This document shows, one piece after another, positions 35,815 to 44,797 of a stretch of 64,000 nucleotides of DNA; positions within the stretch are counted from its first letter, which is position 1; each line of letters opens with the position of its first letter. A model generated the notes under the pieces. It ran no database searches, had not been told where the DNA came from, and was given only the letters and a program-made list of their open reading frames with translations. The translations under genes were made by a program, and so were the position numbers. The DNA comes from Paracoccus tegillarcae. Lineage in GTDB: Bacteria > Pseudomonadota > Alphaproteobacteria > Rhodobacterales > Rhodobacteraceae. Location: the NCBI RefSeq assembly GCF_002847305.1, contig NZ_CP025410.1:1-64000 (forward strand), given 5' to 3'.

Positions 35815-36089
35815 TGGAGCAGAGCGTCGTCATTCTTGGCCTGTCGCGTCAGGCCCGGCTGGCCGGTCTGCCGATGCCCTATATGCTTGGTGTGGGCGCG
35901 CTGACCGCCCTTCCCTTCTTCTGGACGCAGTTCATCCCCTGGGTGCTGACAGGTCCGCTCTGGTATCTCGCGGCGCGTGTCGCTGTCGCGATGAACCCCA
36001 ATGGCCACAAGGCCCTCGCGGTGGTCCTTCGCCGGACCCCGCCCTCTCTCTCCCGCAAGAAACGTAAAGAGGGGCGTCGCTATGTTTGA
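35814..36089 (+). CDS. virB3: VirB3-like inner-membrane protein
   Basis: 91 residues with the family opening (LSRQARLAGLPMPYMLG) and two membrane segments (~24-42 and ~45-60), then a basic tail. Works with VirB4 at the base of the channel. Its end overlaps virB4 by eight bases. Confidence 0.85.
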   Translation: MEQSVVILGLSRQARLAGLPMPYMLGVGALTALPFFWTQFIPWVLTGPLWYLAARVAVAMNPNGHKALAVVLRRTPPSLSRKKRKEGRRYV

Positions 36090-38439
36090 CGCAAGCCAGG
36101 ATCGCAAGCGCGCGGCGCGTGCCGCGGCCGTCAGGCCGAAGGTGCCGCAGCTCTACCCGCACATGCCCTATGTGCTGGAGATCGACGATTTCACGGTGCG
36201 CAGCCGCGAGAATGCCCTGATGATGTCCCTGGAAATCAAGGGCAAGGACGGCTTCACCTCGGCCGACCGCGATCTGGAAGACCTGCGCCGGAGCTTCGCG
36301 GGGGTCCTCGACGGTCTGGATGACCGGTTCAGCTTCTATGTCCATCGGATGATGAAGCCGGCAACGCTCGGGTTGACGCCGATCTATGGCGACAGCTTCG
36401 CCGCCGATCTGGATGCCCGCTGGACCGGGCACCTTGCCGAGGCCGCGCTGCGCGACTTCGTGGTGGTTCTGACGGTGGTGCGCAACCTGCAAGCGCCGCT
36501 CAAACTGCCCTTTTTCAGCCGCAAGGCGAAACAGATCTTCGACGGCGATACCAGCGAGCGCCACGCCGAATTGCGCGAGGTCGTTTCCATCTTGGAAACC
36601 AGCCTGCCGGTCGGCACCCGGCGTCTCAGGATCAGCGATGGCTCACTGCTCGGCTTTTACAGCTCGATCAATTCCGGCGTTCTGCGCCCGGAATATCGCG
36701 GCGATATCTCCCTGATCGCTGAGGATGTGAGCACGGTCGGTCTGCGCTTCAAGGGAAGCGTGATCGCCCTCGATGAGGGACTGGATCGGCCGCGCTTCGC
36801 TGCCGTGCTGGCGGTCAGGAATTACCCGACCATGACCGAACCGGGCATGCTCGATGCGCTCGATACCGGCATGGACACGCTGATCACCCATTCCTACACC
36901 CCCATCGCACGCCAGAAGATCTCCGATCTCGCCAAGCGCCGCATCGACCAGATGCGCGCGGCAGATGATGCCGCCACCTCGATCGAGAGTCAGCTTCAGC
37001 AGACCTATGACGATGTGGAAAGCGGGCGGCTTGGCTTTGGGGAACACCAGTTCACCATCACGGTTTTTGCCGAGAGCCCGGAGGCGCTGGAAGCGCGGGT
37101 GTCGCAGGTTCGTGGTGTCGCCGAACGGGCCAGGATCAGGCTGACGCGGCTGGCCTCGACCATGGAGGCCACGTTCTTTGCCAACCATCCGGGCAATCGG
37201 GATTATCAGGCCTGGGAAACCATCGTCAGTTCGATCACCTTTGCCGATCTGTGCAGCCTTCACATGACCGATAGCGGCACGCCTGCCGATCGGTTGCCGT
37301 GGAAGACGCCGATTACCGTCTTTCAGAGCGTGACGGGGGCAGCGCATCGCTTTTCCTTCCATGATGCCGGCGATCCGAAAGCGGAACCGACCATCGGCCA
37401 CACCCTCATCCTCGGCCCTTCGAACAGCGGCAAGACCGCGACGCTGGCTTTCCTTGCGGCTCAGGCGCGGCGCACTGGCGCGCGTCTGGTGTTTTTCGAC
37501 AAGGATCAGGGCCTGCGGATGGCAGTTGCAGCCCTGGGTGGCCGATATGCCGAAATCAAGGCGGGCGAACCCACCGGGCTGAACCCGCTGGCGACCGAGC
37601 ATGGTCCGCGCGGTGAAGCCTGGCTGATGGACTGGCTGGCCACGCTGGTAGAGCGTGGCCATGACATTCTTACCCCACATCAGGCCGACAGCCTCAAGCA
37701 TGCGGTGCGCCAGAACGGTCAGGCCGCCCAGGGGCTCAGGACGTTCGAGCATTTTACCACGCTGATCGGTGACGCGCGCGATGATCGTGCGCTGGCGACG
37801 CGGATCGCGGAATGGGGACCGGAGGGCCGCTATAACTGGGTCTTCGGGCAGGCCGACAAGCCCGTGGTGGATTTCGACGGGCTCGATGTCCTCGGCATCG
37901 ATCTGACGGAAATCCTGAGCTTGCCGACGGAGCGTTCGGCGCTCCTGTCCTATATCTTCCGCCGGCTGGAGCTGATGTTCGAGGCCCGCCAGCCGATGCT
38001 TCTGGTGATCGACGAGGCCTCGACGGTCTTCGATGACGAGTTCTTTGCCCGGTGGCTGCCGAAATGGCTGGTCACGGTGCGCAAGATGAATGTGGTCGTG
38101 GTCCTGCTGACACAGTTCCCGTCGCAGATCCGGAACAGCGCCTCGCGCACGATCCTTGAAGGGCTGCCGACACAGATCCTGTTCCCGAACCGCCGGGCGC
38201 AGCCATCGGATTACGAGGGGTTCGCGCTGTCGGGTAATGAGCTCGATTTCCTGCTGGCCGGTCGGAACGGTCCGCGCCAGGCGCTGCTGCGCGGCCATAA
38301 TGGCCAAACCCTGCTTGATGTCGATCTCTCGGCCCTCGGACCGCTTCTGACCGCACTCGGCGGCGGTGAAGCCGGTCGGCAGGCTTTTGGTCCCGATTTC
38401 GAAACCACCCCATTTTTCTGGAGGAATAACGATGCGTAA
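36082..38439 (+). CDS. virB4: VirB4-like secretion ATPase
   Basis: 785 residues from the ATG at 36082. CagE/TrbE/VirB4 N-terminal region followed by the ATPase: Walker A GPSNSGKTATL (~444), Walker B MLLVIDEAS (~637), then the usual LLTQFPSQIRNSASRTILEG and LSGNELDFLL. It energises pilus assembly and substrate passage at the inner membrane. Normal family length. Confidence 0.93.
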   Translation: MFDASQDRKRAARAAAVRPKVPQLYPHMPYVLEIDDFTVRSRENALMMSLEIKGKDGFTSADRDLEDLRRSFAGVLDGLDDRFSFYVHRMMKPATLGLTPIYGDSFAADLDARWTGHLAEAALRDFVVVLTVVRNLQAPLKLPFFSRKAKQIFDGDTSERHAELREVVSILETSLPVGTRRLRISDGSLLGFYSSINSGVLRPEYRGDISLIAEDVSTVGLRFKGSVIALDEGLDRPRFAAVLAVRNYPTMTEPGMLDALDTGMDTLITHSYTPIARQKISDLAKRRIDQMRAADDAATSIESQLQQTYDDVESGRLGFGEHQFTITVFAESPEALEARVSQVRGVAERARIRLTRLASTMEATFFANHPGNRDYQAWETIVSSITFADLCSLHMTDSGTPADRLPWKTPITVFQSVTGAAHRFSFHDAGDPKAEPTIGHTLILGPSNSGKTATLAFLAAQARRTGARLVFFDKDQGLRMAVAALGGRYAEIKAGEPTGLNPLATEHGPRGEAWLMDWLATLVERGHDILTPHQADSLKHAVRQNGQAAQGLRTFEHFTTLIGDARDDRALATRIAEWGPEGRYNWVFGQADKPVVDFDGLDVLGIDLTEILSLPTERSALLSYIFRRLELMFEARQPMLLVIDEASTVFDDEFFARWLPKWLVTVRKMNVVVVLLTQFPSQIRNSASRTILEGLPTQILFPNRRAQPSDYEGFALSGNELDFLLAGRNGPRQALLRGHNGQTLLDVDLSALGPLLTALGGGEAGRQAFGPDFETTPFFWRNNDA

Positions 38440-38563
38440 GGCTCTTCTTCTGTTGGCCCTTCTGCCCGCGCTTGCCGCCTGCGGCGAAACCCCGATCAAG
38501 AAGGCCAATTGCTGGAACAGCATGGCCTTTGTCGAACCGCGCGACTGCGCATCTGCACCGTGA
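38432..38563 (+). CDS. Small lipoprotein (VirB7-like position)
   Basis: 43 residues. A signal peptide with lipobox LAAC (MRKALLLLALLPALAACGET) then ~25 residues with two more Cys. GAGGAA ribosome-binding site; overlaps the end of virB4. VirB7 proteins are small lipoproteins of this size that steady VirB9; the position between virB4 and virB5 also fits an entry-exclusion lipoprotein. Confidence 0.65.
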   Translation: MRKALLLLALLPALAACGETPIKKANCWNSMAFVEPRDCASAP

Positions 38564-38571
38564 GCGCGGCG

Positions 38572-39714
38572 ATGACGCTGAGGCATGCCCGGTTGCTCGG
38601 AACCGCCCTCGCGCTTGGCGTCCTGCCGGCCGCTTTGTGGTCGCAGGGCGTGCCGACCGTCGATGGCAAGAAACTGGCCATCGAGGTGATGACCGTCGAA
38701 GCGGAGCGGGAAAAGACGGCTGCCGAGGTCGCGGAGAATGCCAAGCGCGCCGAAATCGCCCGTTATCAGGACGAGCAGCTCGCGGCGCTGGACGAGACGC
38801 TGAAGCTTCTGACCGGCACCAGCGCCTTCATTCCGGGCCTGGAAGCCGGTGGCGGTTCGGGCGATCTCTATGCCGCCGCGACGGTCTATGCGATCGACGA
38901 CAACAATCCCTATGTCGACCGGATCATGGGCGATGCGCCCGTGACCATCGAGCAGATGATTGCCGAGACCGCGATCAGGTTCGGCGGTCATCCCGCCCTC
39001 GGTCGCGCCGGCATCAATGCGGTCGAGTTCCGCTGCTGGTTCCAGGCATTGGTGAAGCAGGAATCGAATTTCAGCATCGGGGCCAAGAGCCCGAAGGCTG
39101 CTTTCGGCCTGACCCAGATCATCCCCGGCACGGCAGAGTATCTGGGTATCTATCCGGCCTATTACGACGATCCGCGCCTGCAACTGGACGGCGGCGCGCG
39201 ATACCTTCTGGAACAGCTGGGCAAGTTCGGCTCGATGGAGCTGGCTTTGGCCGCCTATAACGCCGGTCCTGGCGCGGTCCAGAAATACAATGGCATCCCG
39301 CCCTACCGCGAAACCCAGGACTATGTGCGCAAGATCAGCGGCTATTACAGCCGCTATGCCGCGCGCATGGGTGGCGCCGCGGATGCCGTGGGGACGCTGG
39401 ACCCGAAGGACATGGCGATCGCCGAGGCGTCGAACCTGTCGGATGCCGGTGCGCATTACGCCGCCTGGTCAATGGACACGATGCAGGCGGCCGCAGCGCG
39501 GCTCCGCCAGGTGGTGACGCAGATCGAAGGGACGACCTCGGCCAAGGAGGCCCTGGACCTGAACAGCTATGCGCGCGCCGAAGTGACGCGCATGGCGATC
39601 ATCAAAAGCCGTCTCAAGGCGGTCCGGCAGAAGATCGATACCGCGCGCTATGGCCTGCTTCTGCAAGCCTATGCCGATGACGAAGAATTTTTGCGTGTTT
39701 CCCTGGAGGATTGA
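38572..39714 (+). CDS. VirB5-like protein with inserted lytic transglycosylase domain
   Basis: 380 residues from ATG 38572 (a GTG at 38560 overlapping the previous stop is an alternative). Signal peptide, then QGVPTVDGKKLAIEV and a helical stretch like the next gene's QGVPTIDVSSLAKL. An SLT domain occupies ~150-265 ([53 protein letters not shown]). The last ~95 residues return to VirB5-like sequence (IEGTTSAKEALDLNSYARAE, ADDEEFLRVSLED) matching the next gene's IEGTENLKQAIDLNTRVTAE and ADEEKFLQIRMED. It probably acts as a second muralytic enzyme held in the pilus-tip complex. Confidence 0.8.
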   Translation: MTLRHARLLGTALALGVLPAALWSQGVPTVDGKKLAIEVMTVEAEREKTAAEVAENAKRAEIARYQDEQLAALDETLKLLTGTSAFIPGLEAGGGSGDLYAAATVYAIDDNNPYVDRIMGDAPVTIEQMIAETAIRFGGHPALGRAGINAVEFRCWFQALVKQESNFSIGAKSPKAAFGLTQIIPGTAEYLGIYPAYYDDPRLQLDGGARYLLEQLGKFGSMELALAAYNAGPGAVQKYNGIPPYRETQDYVRKISGYYSRYAARMGGAADAVGTLDPKDMAIAEASNLSDAGAHYAAWSMDTMQAAAARLRQVVTQIEGTTSAKEALDLNSYARAEVTRMAIIKSRLKAVRQKIDTARYGLLLQAYADDEEFLRVSLED

Positions 39715-40493
39715 TGATGAAGACCTATTTCGCAGCCGCCGCCATCGCACTGAGCTTCGGACTTCAGGCCACGGCACAGGGGGTTCCGACCATCGATGTG
39801 TCCAGCCTCGCCAAGCTGACCGATCAGCTGGCCGAGGCCAAGCTTCAGCTGAAAGAGCAGATCGCCGCGAACCTCAAGCTGGACGACCAGGTGTTGAAGA
39901 TGCTGGAACAGATCCAGCTTCTGCAAAGCCAGCTTGCTGCGCTGAAGGACGGGTTGTCGCTGGCCGATCTCGGCTTTGATCCGGATACCTTCCTGCAGGA
40001 CATCCTGCCGCAATTTGCCGATCTCACCAAATCGCTCGATGCGGCCAAATCGGGCAATTGGGCGCAGGCGCTGGCCGGCGGGACGCTCGGCGGTGGCTCG
40101 GTCGCGGGCCATGTCGACAAGACATTCGCCTCGGCCGGCATGAACCGGGACCAGGTGCAAGATCTGGCGAACAGCGAGACTGCCGCAACCGCCCGGATCG
40201 GCACCTCGGCGAACGTCAACGCCTTCATGTCGGCGGCGGCTGAAAGCTCGTCCGCACAGGCGAAAGAAAGCCTGACCCGGATCAATGGGCTGGTGGGCAA
40301 GATCGAGGGCACGGAGAACCTCAAGCAGGCCATCGATCTCAATACGCGTGTCACGGCCGAACTCGGCATCGCGCTCGCCAACCTCTGGGCGATGGAGGCC
40401 GTGCAGACGGTCGGCATGGGCGAGGCGGGCGTCATGGATGCCGCGACAGCAGCTGACGAAGAGAAGTTCCTGCAGATCAGGATGGAGGATTGA
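39711..40493 (+). CDS. virB5: VirB5-like minor pilin / pilus-tip protein
   Basis: 260 residues: signal peptide (TYFAAAAIALSFGLQATAQG), an N-terminal coiled coil (LTDQLAEAKLQLKEQIAANL, LLQSQLAALKDGLS), a variable middle, and the helical C-terminus ending ADEEKFLQIRMED. VirB5 caps the pilus and helps contact recipients. Starts four bases before the end of the preceding gene, its domain-inserted paralogue. Confidence 0.8.
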   Translation: MMMKTYFAAAAIALSFGLQATAQGVPTIDVSSLAKLTDQLAEAKLQLKEQIAANLKLDDQVLKMLEQIQLLQSQLAALKDGLSLADLGFDPDTFLQDILPQFADLTKSLDAAKSGNWAQALAGGTLGGGSVAGHVDKTFASAGMNRDQVQDLANSETAATARIGTSANVNAFMSAAAESSSAQAKESLTRINGLVGKIEGTENLKQAIDLNTRVTAELGIALANLWAMEAVQTVGMGEAGVMDAATAADEEKFLQIRMED

Positions 40494-40496
40494 GGG

Positions 40497-41024
40497 ATGA
40501 ACAAGCTGGTTTATGGCGGTATTGGTGCCGTTATCGGGGCTGTGGCCGCAAGCGCCGTGTTCCTGGCCCTGCCGGACAAGTCTGCCCCGGCTGAAGACGA
40601 TGCGTTCGTGGCGATGCAGCCCCTCACCGAAGAAGAGCAGGCGGAGGAAGATCGGTTTCTGGACCTCAACCTCGGCGCGGAAGACGCCCCTGCGGTCGAA
40701 CCGCTGAAGGATGCGCAGAACGTCCCCTACTATACCTGCGAGAAGTCGCCGGAACTGGTCGCTTATCTCGGCAAAAAGGGTAATGCCATCTATGCCCGTC
40801 GCGCCCATCTGAACTCTTTCCTCATCGCGACGAATGTGCTCGCGACCAAGGATTGCACCTGCACTGGCAAGATGATCCCGGCCTCAACGCTGATCGCCTT
40901 CGAGACGCGGATGATGGAAGCGGCCGGGGTCACGGATTTGGAAGACCTTGTGACTCAAAACTATTACGACGAGGCGCGTGTCATGAGCTGGCAAATCGAA
41001 GAGCTCTGCGGGGGGCCGTTCTGA
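40497..41024 (+). CDS. T4SS-associated single-TM protein
   Basis: 175 residues with one N-terminal membrane segment (GGIGAVIGAVAASAVFLAL), an acidic stretch (EEEQAEEDRFLDLNLGAEDA) and a C-terminal domain with four Cys (YYTCEKSP, KDCTCTGKM, EELCGG), probably periplasmic. No family recognised; position before virB6 resembles small membrane or exclusion proteins (Eex type). Confidence 0.6.
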   Translation: MNKLVYGGIGAVIGAVAASAVFLALPDKSAPAEDDAFVAMQPLTEEEQAEEDRFLDLNLGAEDAPAVEPLKDAQNVPYYTCEKSPELVAYLGKKGNAIYARRAHLNSFLIATNVLATKDCTCTGKMIPASTLIAFETRMMEAAGVTDLEDLVTQNYYDEARVMSWQIEELCGGPF

Positions 41025-42043
41025 TGGGCCTGGTCACGGATATTCTCGACAGCATCGATGCCTCGATCGCCGCGACCGGGGAGCGCTATTTCGAGACAAC
41101 CGCCTCGGCGCTTGGCCCGATCGCGACGATCATGATGACGATCTTCGTCATCGCGCTCGGCATCAACATCGCCACCGGGGCGTCAGATCTCTCCCTGCGC
41201 GATGCCAAGCAACTCTTCTGGCGGGTGATCCTCGTCTACACTTTCGGGTTGAGCTGGGCGAATTTCGGGGTCCTCTATCACGCTCTCTCGGATGGCGCCG
41301 GCAACCTCGCAATGGGGTTCTTTGACGCATCAAGGTCCGGCAGCTCTGATCCCAACACGGCGATGGACAGTTTTGCCAAGAATATGGCGGATACGGTCGA
41401 TGACGTATCAGCATCGCGCGGCTCGATCATGCGGGGCGTGATTGGTGGGTTCGCCTATGTCATCCTCGGCCTCCTGATGGCCGCCTATGTCCTGGTCGTC
41501 GGCTTTGCCAAGATCATGATCGCCTTTCTGCTCGGGGTCGCACCGCTCGCGATGATCGCCACGATCTTCGACAAGACCCGCAATCTCTTCGAGGCCTGGC
41601 TGGAATCCTTCGTCGGCTATCTGATGTATCCGATTGCAGCCGCCGCGATCATCGCCAGCGTGGTGAAGGTCGGTGAAGAACAGGCTTTGGGGTTAACTGA
41701 GGGTGAATCCACGCTTGGCTCCATCCTTGGTTTCGTCGTCGTGGTTTTCGTGGGCATTTTTGCCCTGAAAGCCATCCCGACTGCGGCCAGCCATCTGACC
41801 GGGCAATTCCGGCTGGCCTCGATTTCTCCGCAACCCATCCGCGCCGCGACGCGACCATTGACGGGCGCCGCCGCGCGCTGGACGGGTGCAAGATTGGGCG
41901 CAATGGGGTCTGGAATGATGAGCGGAGGTCTGTCCCCGAAGCTCGCCAGAGACCAGCGTGATCGTGCCTATGCCGAACGTGGCGGCAAGCTCGCCGAAAA
42001 AATCCGACTTTCAAGGGTGTTGGGCACGATGCCGAAAGGCTGA
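41024..42043 (+). CDS. virB6: VirB6-like inner-membrane channel protein
   Basis: 339 residues with 5-7 hydrophobic segments (IATIMMTIFVIALGINIATG, FAYVILGLLMAAYVLVVGFA, SFVGYLMYPIAAAAIIASVV, ILGFVVVVFVGIFALKAIPT) and the conserved central amphipathic FAKIMIAFLLGVAPLAMIAT. TrbL/VirB6 family; forms part of the DNA path across the inner membrane. TGATG coupling with the preceding gene. Confidence 0.88.
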   Translation: MGLVTDILDSIDASIAATGERYFETTASALGPIATIMMTIFVIALGINIATGASDLSLRDAKQLFWRVILVYTFGLSWANFGVLYHALSDGAGNLAMGFFDASRSGSSDPNTAMDSFAKNMADTVDDVSASRGSIMRGVIGGFAYVILGLLMAAYVLVVGFAKIMIAFLLGVAPLAMIATIFDKTRNLFEAWLESFVGYLMYPIAAAAIIASVVKVGEEQALGLTEGESTLGSILGFVVVVFVGIFALKAIPTAASHLTGQFRLASISPQPIRAATRPLTGAAARWTGARLGAMGSGMMSGGLSPKLARDQRDRAYAERGGKLAEKIRLSRVLGTMPKG

Positions 42044-42081
42044 CCGCCGCAGCTGACACAGTTCAATTCTGAGGTAATGCC

Positions 42082-42753
42082 ATGACAGACCAGGTGTCTG
42101 AACAGAGAACGATTCTCGAAAGCGAGCTCTTTCTCGAAGGAAAACGCCGCGAACGCAGGGGCTTCATCGCCCTGGCATTCGGGCTGGCGATCGCGACCGG
42201 CAGCGTTGCTGCGCTGCTGGCGGTCCTGCCGCTGAAGGAAATGGAAGCCTTCGTGGTGATGGTCGACAAGGACACCGGCATGGCGAGCCGGATTGTCGAG
42301 GTCCAGCCTGCGTCCATGAACGAGGCCGAAGCCGTCCGCCAGGGGCTGATCTTCAATTACGTCATGGATCGCGAGACCTATGACGAGAATGACAACGAGA
42401 ACCGCCTGCTGAAGGTGTTCCGCATGTCCAGCCTCCTGGAACAGGACAAGCTGCGCAGCCTCTGGAACCCCGGCAATCCATATTATCCCCCGACGCTCTA
42501 TGGAGCCTCGGGCAAGGTCGCCATCAAGGTGCTGAGCATCAGCGAGGTCGGCGAAAACACCGCCACCGTGCGCTTCACCAAGACCTTCTCGCAGACCGGC
42601 GAGGATGATCGGGTCGGCAAGTTCTATGCCACCGTCACCTACGCGTTCCAGCCCTCGACCGAAAGCGCGGTCGAGCTGGTCTGGGAAAACCCACTCGGTT
42701 TCGTCGTCACCGATTACCGCATCACCGCAGAATCTCTGGAGGAACAGGAATGA
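42082..42753 (+). CDS. virB8: VirB8-like scaffold protein
   Basis: 223 residues: short cytosolic N-terminus, one membrane helix (GFIALAFGLAIATGSVAALL), and a periplasmic NTF2-like domain with LPLKEMEAFVVMVDKDTG, FNYVMDRETYD and ATVTYAF. Nucleates channel assembly. Overlaps virB9 by four bases. Confidence 0.9.
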   Translation: MTDQVSEQRTILESELFLEGKRRERRGFIALAFGLAIATGSVAALLAVLPLKEMEAFVVMVDKDTGMASRIVEVQPASMNEAEAVRQGLIFNYVMDRETYDENDNENRLLKVFRMSSLLEQDKLRSLWNPGNPYYPPTLYGASGKVAIKVLSISEVGENTATVRFTKTFSQTGEDDRVGKFYATVTYAFQPSTESAVELVWENPLGFVVTDYRITAESLEEQE

Positions 42754-43451
42754 CCAGGACGCTGATCGCCGCGGCTGTTGCCGCCATGACCCTGCCAGCC
42801 CTCGCTTATGCCGAAGCGAGCCCGCGATCCGGCTCACGCGATGGCCGGATCACCTATGCCACCTGGCAGGACGGGCAGGTCTATACCGTGCCGACGCGGG
42901 TGCGCAACATCACCATGATCGAGCTGGGCGAGGGCGAAACCATCCGCTCGATCGCCGCCGGCGACACCGAAAGCTTTCAGGTCGAGAAGCTGGAAGGCAA
43001 CAATGTTTTCACCATCAAGCCGGTGATCGACGGCGCATCGACCAACGTGACGGTTGAGACGAACCGGCGCTTCTATTTCCTGAACGTGGTCGAGGGTGGG
43101 AAACCGTCCTGGTCGGTCAAGTTCACGGTGCCGGGCAGCGGGCGGTCCGCATCGGCCGGTCCGACCATCCGGCCTCTGGCTGAAGCGCCGCTGACCCCGA
43201 TGCGCTATCGGATCGTCAGCAGGACCAGCGGCGCGGGTTTCGCCCCCATCGGGATCTCCGACGATGGCGCGAAAACCTATTTCCAGATCCCGTCCGGCGC
43301 CCCCACTCCGACCGTCTTCCGGGTGGACAGCAAGGGGCTCGAATACGCCGTCAACAGCACCATGAAAGGCTCGGTGATCGTGGCCTCGGGCCGGTCCGAG
43401 CGATGGGTCCTGCGCTACGGCGACGATCACGCCTGCATTGAAGGGAAGTGA
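42750..43451 (+). CDS. virB9: VirB9-like outer-membrane complex protein
   Basis: 233 residues, signal peptide (IAAAVAAMTLPALAYA), N-terminal domain with SRDGRITYATWQDGQVYTV, ...IELGEGETIRSIAAGD, and C-terminal domain with FQIPSGAPTPTVFRV and RSERWVLRYGDDHACI. With VirB7 and VirB10 it builds the outer-membrane core. Confidence 0.9.
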   Translation: MTRTLIAAAVAAMTLPALAYAEASPRSGSRDGRITYATWQDGQVYTVPTRVRNITMIELGEGETIRSIAAGDTESFQVEKLEGNNVFTIKPVIDGASTNVTVETNRRFYFLNVVEGGKPSWSVKFTVPGSGRSASAGPTIRPLAEAPLTPMRYRIVSRTSGAGFAPIGISDDGAKTYFQIPSGAPTPTVFRVDSKGLEYAVNSTMKGSVIVASGRSERWVLRYGDDHACIEGK

Positions 43452-43453
43452 AC

Positions 43454-44797
43454 ATGACCGAGACATCTGAACAGAAGGTGCAGGATCGCCTGACCGGGCT
43501 CAGGAAACCACCCCCGAAGCCCTCGCTCCTGAAATCCTATGGTCCCTATGCCGCCGTCCTGGCCGCAGGCCTCGGGATTGGCGGTTATGTCGCCTCCATC
43601 CCGGCCGCCGAGGAGGAACAACCGGCGGTGCGGACCTCCGATGCTGCCGAGTTTCAGGAAGATGTGGGCCTGGCCGGCTTCACGACGCGGGTGCCGCGTG
43701 CGCAGCCCGCCGTGGACATGCCGCAGACCGAACCGGAACCGGCAGCGCCGGCAAGCGATCCCGAAGCCGAACAGCTCCGGGCCGAGTTGGCCGAGCTTCA
43801 GGCGCAAATGGAGGTGCTGAGGAACGAGGCCGCCGGCACGCCGGCGGAACTTGCCGCCCTTCAGGCCGAAATGGACAGCCTCAAGGCCGAGGCCGCTGAT
43901 CGGGAGACTGCCTATGCCGAACTGGAACGGGAAAACCTCCGGCTGCAAACGCAGCTCGAAAGCAACAGCCTCCTGGGCCTGCCAACGGACACGGCGGGCG
44001 ATGAAGAAGCGCGGCGGCTGGCCGAATTCGAAGCGCGCCGCGCCGCGGCCGAGGCGCAGCGCGCCGCCCAGAATGCTTCGCCCATGGTGGCATATCGCGC
44101 CGGCGGCGGCTCAGAAGGCGGTGCTGGCGAAGGCGGCACGGGCCAGCGATATGAAGGCGATGAGGCATTCGTTCGCGCGGGCGCGACCCGCGCGAGCGTG
44201 ACCCAGGCCGAAATCATCGCCAACCCGTCTCATACCGTTGTCCAGGGCACGCTGATCGAGGCAACGCTTCAGACCGCCATCCAGTCGAGCCTAGAGGGCA
44301 ATGTCATCGCCACGGTCAGCTATGACGTGTTCTCGATGGACATGGCCAATATCGTCATCCCGCGCGGCTCGAAGCTCTTTGGCCGCTACAGCTCGGACAT
44401 CGATCGCGGTCAGCGTCGTGTGCTGGTGGCCTGGGACCGCGTGGTGACGCCCGATGGACAATCGGCGGAACTCGCTGCTTATGGCACAGACCGGATCGGG
44501 CGTTCCGGGCTGACAGGCAAGGTGCGCAACCATACCCTCGCTCGCTTTGCCGGTGCGGCGGCGGTCTCGGTGATCGGCGGCATTCCCGCCATTGTCACCG
44601 CCGCACTGGAACGCGAGACGGACAACGCCGGCAACCGCAATGATGCCCTGACCGATGCCGCCTCGGACGTGGCGCAGAACACGACATCGGCCCTGGGCGA
44701 GGTGATCCAGGGCTATCTCGATATCCCGACCACGATCAGCATCGACCAGGGTGCGGTCGTCATGGTGCAGGTCAATGCCGATGTGGAGATGCTATGA
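43454..44797 (+). CDS. virB10: VirB10-like core-complex protein
   Basis: 447 residues from the ATG at 43454 (GGGAAG 5 bases upstream; a GTG at 43448 is an alternative). One membrane segment (GPYAAVLAAGLGIGGYVASI), a long helical/coiled linker (AEQLRAELAELQAQMEVLRN...), and the TrbI/VirB10 beta-barrel domain: VVQGTLIEATLQTAIQSSLE, VIPRGSKLFGRYSSDIDRGQ, RVLVAWDRVVTPDG. Spans both membranes and gates the channel. Confidence 0.92.
   Translation: MTETSEQKVQDRLTGLRKPPPKPSLLKSYGPYAAVLAAGLGIGGYVASIPAAEEEQPAVRTSDAAEFQEDVGLAGFTTRVPRAQPAVDMPQTEPEPAAPASDPEAEQLRAELAELQAQMEVLRNEAAGTPAELAALQAEMDSLKAEAADRETAYAELERENLRLQTQLESNSLLGLPTDTAGDEEARRLAEFEARRAAAEAQRAAQNASPMVAYRAGGGSEGGAGEGGTGQRYEGDEAFVRAGATRASVTQAEIIANPSHTVVQGTLIEATLQTAIQSSLEGNVIATVSYDVFSMDMANIVIPRGSKLFGRYSSDIDRGQRRVLVAWDRVVTPDGQSAELAAYGTDRIGRSGLTGKVRNHTLARFAGAAAVSVIGGIPAIVTAALERETDNAGNRNDALTDAASDVAQNTTSALGEVIQGYLDIPTTISIDQGAVVMVQVNADVEML

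Noticed and set aside
36643..39456. 937-codon open frame on the minus strand
   Set aside because: Antisense to virB4 and the transglycosylase gene, which have clear families; high-GC codon bias leaves the opposite frame open.
39669..40808. 379-codon minus-strand frame
   Set aside because: Antisense to virB5 and the next gene.
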